The notes under the pieces were generated by a model. It ran no database searches. It worked only from the letters and a program-made list of their open reading frames with translations, and was not told the DNA's origin. Below are positions 31,811 to 34,019 of a stretch of 34,019 nt of DNA, piece by piece (the stretch's first letter is position 1; each line of letters opens with the position of its first letter). The stretch spans positions 1 to 34,019 of the forward strand of contig NZ_QNUF01000041.1 in assembly GCF_003385455.1 (NCBI RefSeq). The letters are read 5' to 3'. Position numbers and translations under genes: made by a program. This stretch comes from Chryseobacterium rhizosphaerae. Its GTDB lineage: Bacteria > Bacteroidota > Bacteroidia > Flavobacteriales > Weeksellaceae.

Positions 31811-33985
31811 TTACTTTTTTGTATTTTCTTTTGGCTGATAATCAGGATGGCCTAATTGCCATAACGCAAATGTGAACATATCTCCTAAATTAGCATATCG
31901 CTGTGCAACAGGAACATTACCAGAGTGCCCTCCTTCAAAATCTATTTTCAAAAGAATAGGATTATCAGAGGAGTCATCAGCCATTAATTTGGCTGCAAAT
32001 TTTACAGGTTCCCATACTGCTACTCTTTGATCATTCATTCCTCCTGTTATAAATGTTGCAGGATATTTAATTCCTTTTTTAATATGATGATAGGCATCCA
32101 TTTCTAATAAAGCTTTAAATTCTTTTGGATCTTTTACACTTCCAAACTCTTTTGGTTGAGCATTAGGTGTTGCTTCATCTCTAATAGGATTCATAACACC
32201 AACTTCTGCAATGACAGCCTTAAATAAATCAGGTCTTTCGGTCATAGCTCTTCCTACAGTAATTCCACCAGCACTACCTCCCCAAATTGCTACTTTATCC
32301 TTTGAAGTATATTTTTCCTTTATCAAATATTCTGTACAATCTATTAAATCCCTCCAGGTATTGGGTTTGGTTTCTTTATGTCCCGCTAAACGCCACTTCT
32401 CACCCTTTTCTGCCCCCCCTCTTACATGGGCTACTGCAACCATTCCACCTTGATCTACCCATAATAAATAGGTAGTAGAAAAAAGTGGATTCATTGAAAC
32501 TCCATAGGATCCATAACTATCAATCAAAACCAAATTTTCACCATCTTGCTTCAGATTTTTATTATAAATCAGAGAAACGGGAACTTCCGCACCATCCCTC
32601 GCTTTTATAGTAATTTCCTTAACTAGAATGTCTTTAAATTCAGGATATTCTGTAACAGGAGATAAATTCTCAGAAGCAAATGTATTCGTTTTTAAGTCAT
32701 ACTTAAAACGTTGACTATCATTAGCCCAACCTGAACAAGTTATCCAAATATCAGAAGAGTTTTCTCCTTGAGATTGTAAATTAATACTTCCTGAAGGGTA
32801 TGGAAGCTTAATAGAAATATCTTTTCCTTCTTTATATAAATACAATTTTGCTTCTACTCCGTTTTTGGTTGTGGTATAGTAGATACCATCTTTGGTAATT
32901 CTGTAGCTTTTAATAAATTCATCTTTTTTTTCAGGAATTAGAACTTCTGGATCTTTAAAATCCGGATCATTAATACTCGTCTTACAAAGTTTATTAAAAG
33001 AGGTGTTATATGCTGATAAAAAAACAGCTTTATCTTTCCATAACTCTAAATTCTTCGCTTTATCACTTGGATCATAGAACGGCTTCCAATCTTTTTTACC
33101 TGCTAGTAAATCTTTTTTACTAATTATAAATGTTTTTCTGTAAGTTGGATAGTCTACTAACATTCCAATATAATATTGATCATCGGTATCAAAATCCACA
33201 ATCATTGGAAACTGATCATCAGTAATTTTTAGGTCAGGATTATTTTTAGCAGAAAAAACATCTACTATCTCTTTAGGATCATGCCCTATTTTATATAAAA
33301 CCGTTTTTGTATTTTTATAAAAATCTACAGACTTTGAATCTGTAGTAGGATAATAAAGATAGAAAAAACCACTATTATCATCCAGCCATTTTACTCCACC
33401 ACCACTAACAGGCTCTATCTGGGTAATAACTTCGGGATAAATATATTTTTTTTCCACATCAAGAATAATGACTTCTGCCAGCTCTTTGCCTTTTTCCGCC
33501 ATTGAGATCGCAAGTTTGCTACCATCACAACTTGGATTTATATAATTAATAACAAATTCATGATTTGTTTCATTACTTCTATAGTTGATAGGATCATAAA
33601 GCAATTTTTCTTTTCCTAAAAATCCATTCTGATAATAGAGCTTAGCAACTTTCTCATTATCGTTTTTTTTCAAATAAAAATATTTATCATTACTCGTAAC
33701 TTTTAGGTTAGATATAGAATATCTCTGTCTTTTATCAAATTCAAGCCTTTTATTAAAATAATAGCTTTTATTTGGGATGAAGTCTAAAACAGAATTTGTA
33801 TAAGCTGTTTGAGACTTCATCCAATTAATCGTGTTGGAATCTTCTAAATTTTCTAAATTTCTGTATTGATCTAATATTTTAACCCCAAAATATTCATCGA
33901 TAGCAGATTTTGAAGAAGCTAAATTTTTTTTTTGAGCAGAAAAAAGAAAAGAAAAAAAACAAGCAATGATAAATAAATACTTCAT
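31811..33985 (-). CDS. Exported S9 prolyl-oligopeptidase-family peptidase
   Basis: A 724-residue protease with a signal peptide (residues 1-17, ending FSAQKK), a beta-propeller gate in the N-terminal two thirds and a C-terminal alpha/beta hydrolase domain. The triad is S571 in WGGSAGGITVG, D652 in GGMNDQRVAV and H687 in FEGGHSGNVP. Length and motifs fit prolyl oligopeptidase, which cuts short peptides after proline or related residues. It is the upstream gene of the LanB operon. S9 peptidases act as leader-removing enzymes in some class III lanthipeptide systems (FlaP, AplP), so a maturation role is reasonable but unproven, and the signal peptide implies action after export. Only 34 bases precede it, so its promoter is not visible. 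Confidence 0.88.
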   Translation of the reverse strand: MKYLFIIACFFSFLFSAQKKNLASSKSAIDEYFGVKILDQYRNLENLEDSNTINWMKSQTAYTNSVLDFIPNKSYYFNKRLEFDKRQRYSISNLKVTSNDKYFYLKKNDNEKVAKLYYQNGFLGKEKLLYDPINYRSNETNHEFVINYINPSCDGSKLAISMAEKGKELAEVIILDVEKKYIYPEVITQIEPVSGGGVKWLDDNSGFFYLYYPTTDSKSVDFYKNTKTVLYKIGHDPKEIVDVFSAKNNPDLKITDDQFPMIVDFDTDDQYYIGMLVDYPTYRKTFIISKKDLLAGKKDWKPFYDPSDKAKNLELWKDKAVFLSAYNTSFNKLCKTSINDPDFKDPEVLIPEKKDEFIKSYRITKDGIYYTTTKNGVEAKLYLYKEGKDISIKLPYPSGSINLQSQGENSSDIWITCSGWANDSQRFKYDLKTNTFASENLSPVTEYPEFKDILVKEITIKARDGAEVPVSLIYNKNLKQDGENLVLIDSYGSYGVSMNPLFSTTYLLWVDQGGMVAVAHVRGGAEKGEKWRLAGHKETKPNTWRDLIDCTEYLIKEKYTSKDKVAIWGGSAGGITVGRAMTERPDLFKAVIAEVGVMNPIRDEATPNAQPKEFGSVKDPKEFKALLEMDAYHHIKKGIKYPATFITGGMNDQRVAVWEPVKFAAKLMADDSSDNPILLKIDFEGGHSGNVPVAQRYANLGDMFTFALWQLGHPDYQPKENTKK

Positions 33986-34019
33986 AAATAAATTATTTTA
34001 CATATGTATGTCTTAAAGG

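Noticed and set aside
29605..33985. Low GC of the LanB/S9 region taken as a sign of horizontal transfer
   Set aside because: Hand counts gave 16/60 at 30901-30960 and 18/60 at 33001-33060 against 32/60 at 27421-27480, but the sensor kinase gene also gives 16/60 at 1501-1560. Local GC varies too much here to support transfer without a genome-wide baseline.
33999..34008. TACATATGTA palindrome upstream of the S9 peptidase
   Set aside because: A 10-bp AT-rich palindrome at the window edge is too short and lacks context for a regulatory call.

Overview
The window looks like a chromosomal segment of a flavobacterium close to Chryseobacterium (Bacteroidota). The evidence is AT-rich DNA, the near absence of purine-rich Shine-Dalgarno sites, several matches to the Bacteroidota promoter -7 element TAnnTTTG, a periplasmic-propeller sensor kinase, Bacteroidota-type double-glycine leader peptides and a lantibiotic dehydratase of N-terminal-only type. 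I saw no tRNA, rRNA, CRISPR array, transposase or replication origin.

Layout. 0.4-5.3 kb: a propeller sensor histidine kinase, its LuxR-type response regulator and an MFS exporter. 5.5-8.9 kb: a Bacteroidota-specific hypothetical protein, two small DoxX-like membrane proteins, an NTF2-like lipoprotein, a Crp/Fnr regulator and a small outer-membrane barrel. 9.0-12.9 kb: an AraC regulator divergent from a close homologue of the tetracycline-inactivating monooxygenase Tet(X), then a PhzF-family enzyme and a DUF1062 zinc-ribbon protein. 13.3-18.6 kb: aldehyde dehydrogenase, two AraC regulators, a frameshifted agmatine/peptidylarginine deiminase lipoprotein and a DUF892 ferritin-like protein with a lysine-rich tail. 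18.8-21.6 kb: an exported class II cyclic-nucleotide phosphodiesterase, a 224-bp element with 17-bp terminal inverted repeats, a Crp/Fnr regulator and a short-chain dehydrogenase; the last two carry the same 18-bp operator. 21.7-25.8 kb: LysR with a divergent exported alpha/beta hydrolase, a VOC protein, a RibD/DHFR-like reductase and a second alpha/beta hydrolase. 26.0-26.4 kb: two tandem double-glycine leader, cysteine-rich micro-peptides. 26.5-29.5 kb: AraC with a divergent MFS exporter, and a uronate-dehydrogenase-like epimerase. 29.6-34.0 kb (minus strand, running in from beyond the right edge): a signal-peptide-bearing prolyl-oligopeptidase-family protease tightly coupled to a stand-alone LanB glutamylation domain.

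How the genes fit together. Most of the window is small stress, detoxification or drug-response modules, each a regulator beside one or two enzymes or exporters. The most notable parts are the RiPP-related genes at the right end (two GG-leader Cys-rich precursors, a split LanB and an S9 peptidase), the two-site operator circuit around 20.1-20.8 kb, the MITE-like repeat just upstream of it, and the Tet(X) homologue, in which two residues recalled as substrate contacts appear to be changed. Family calls come from motif recognition alone; no database search was possible.
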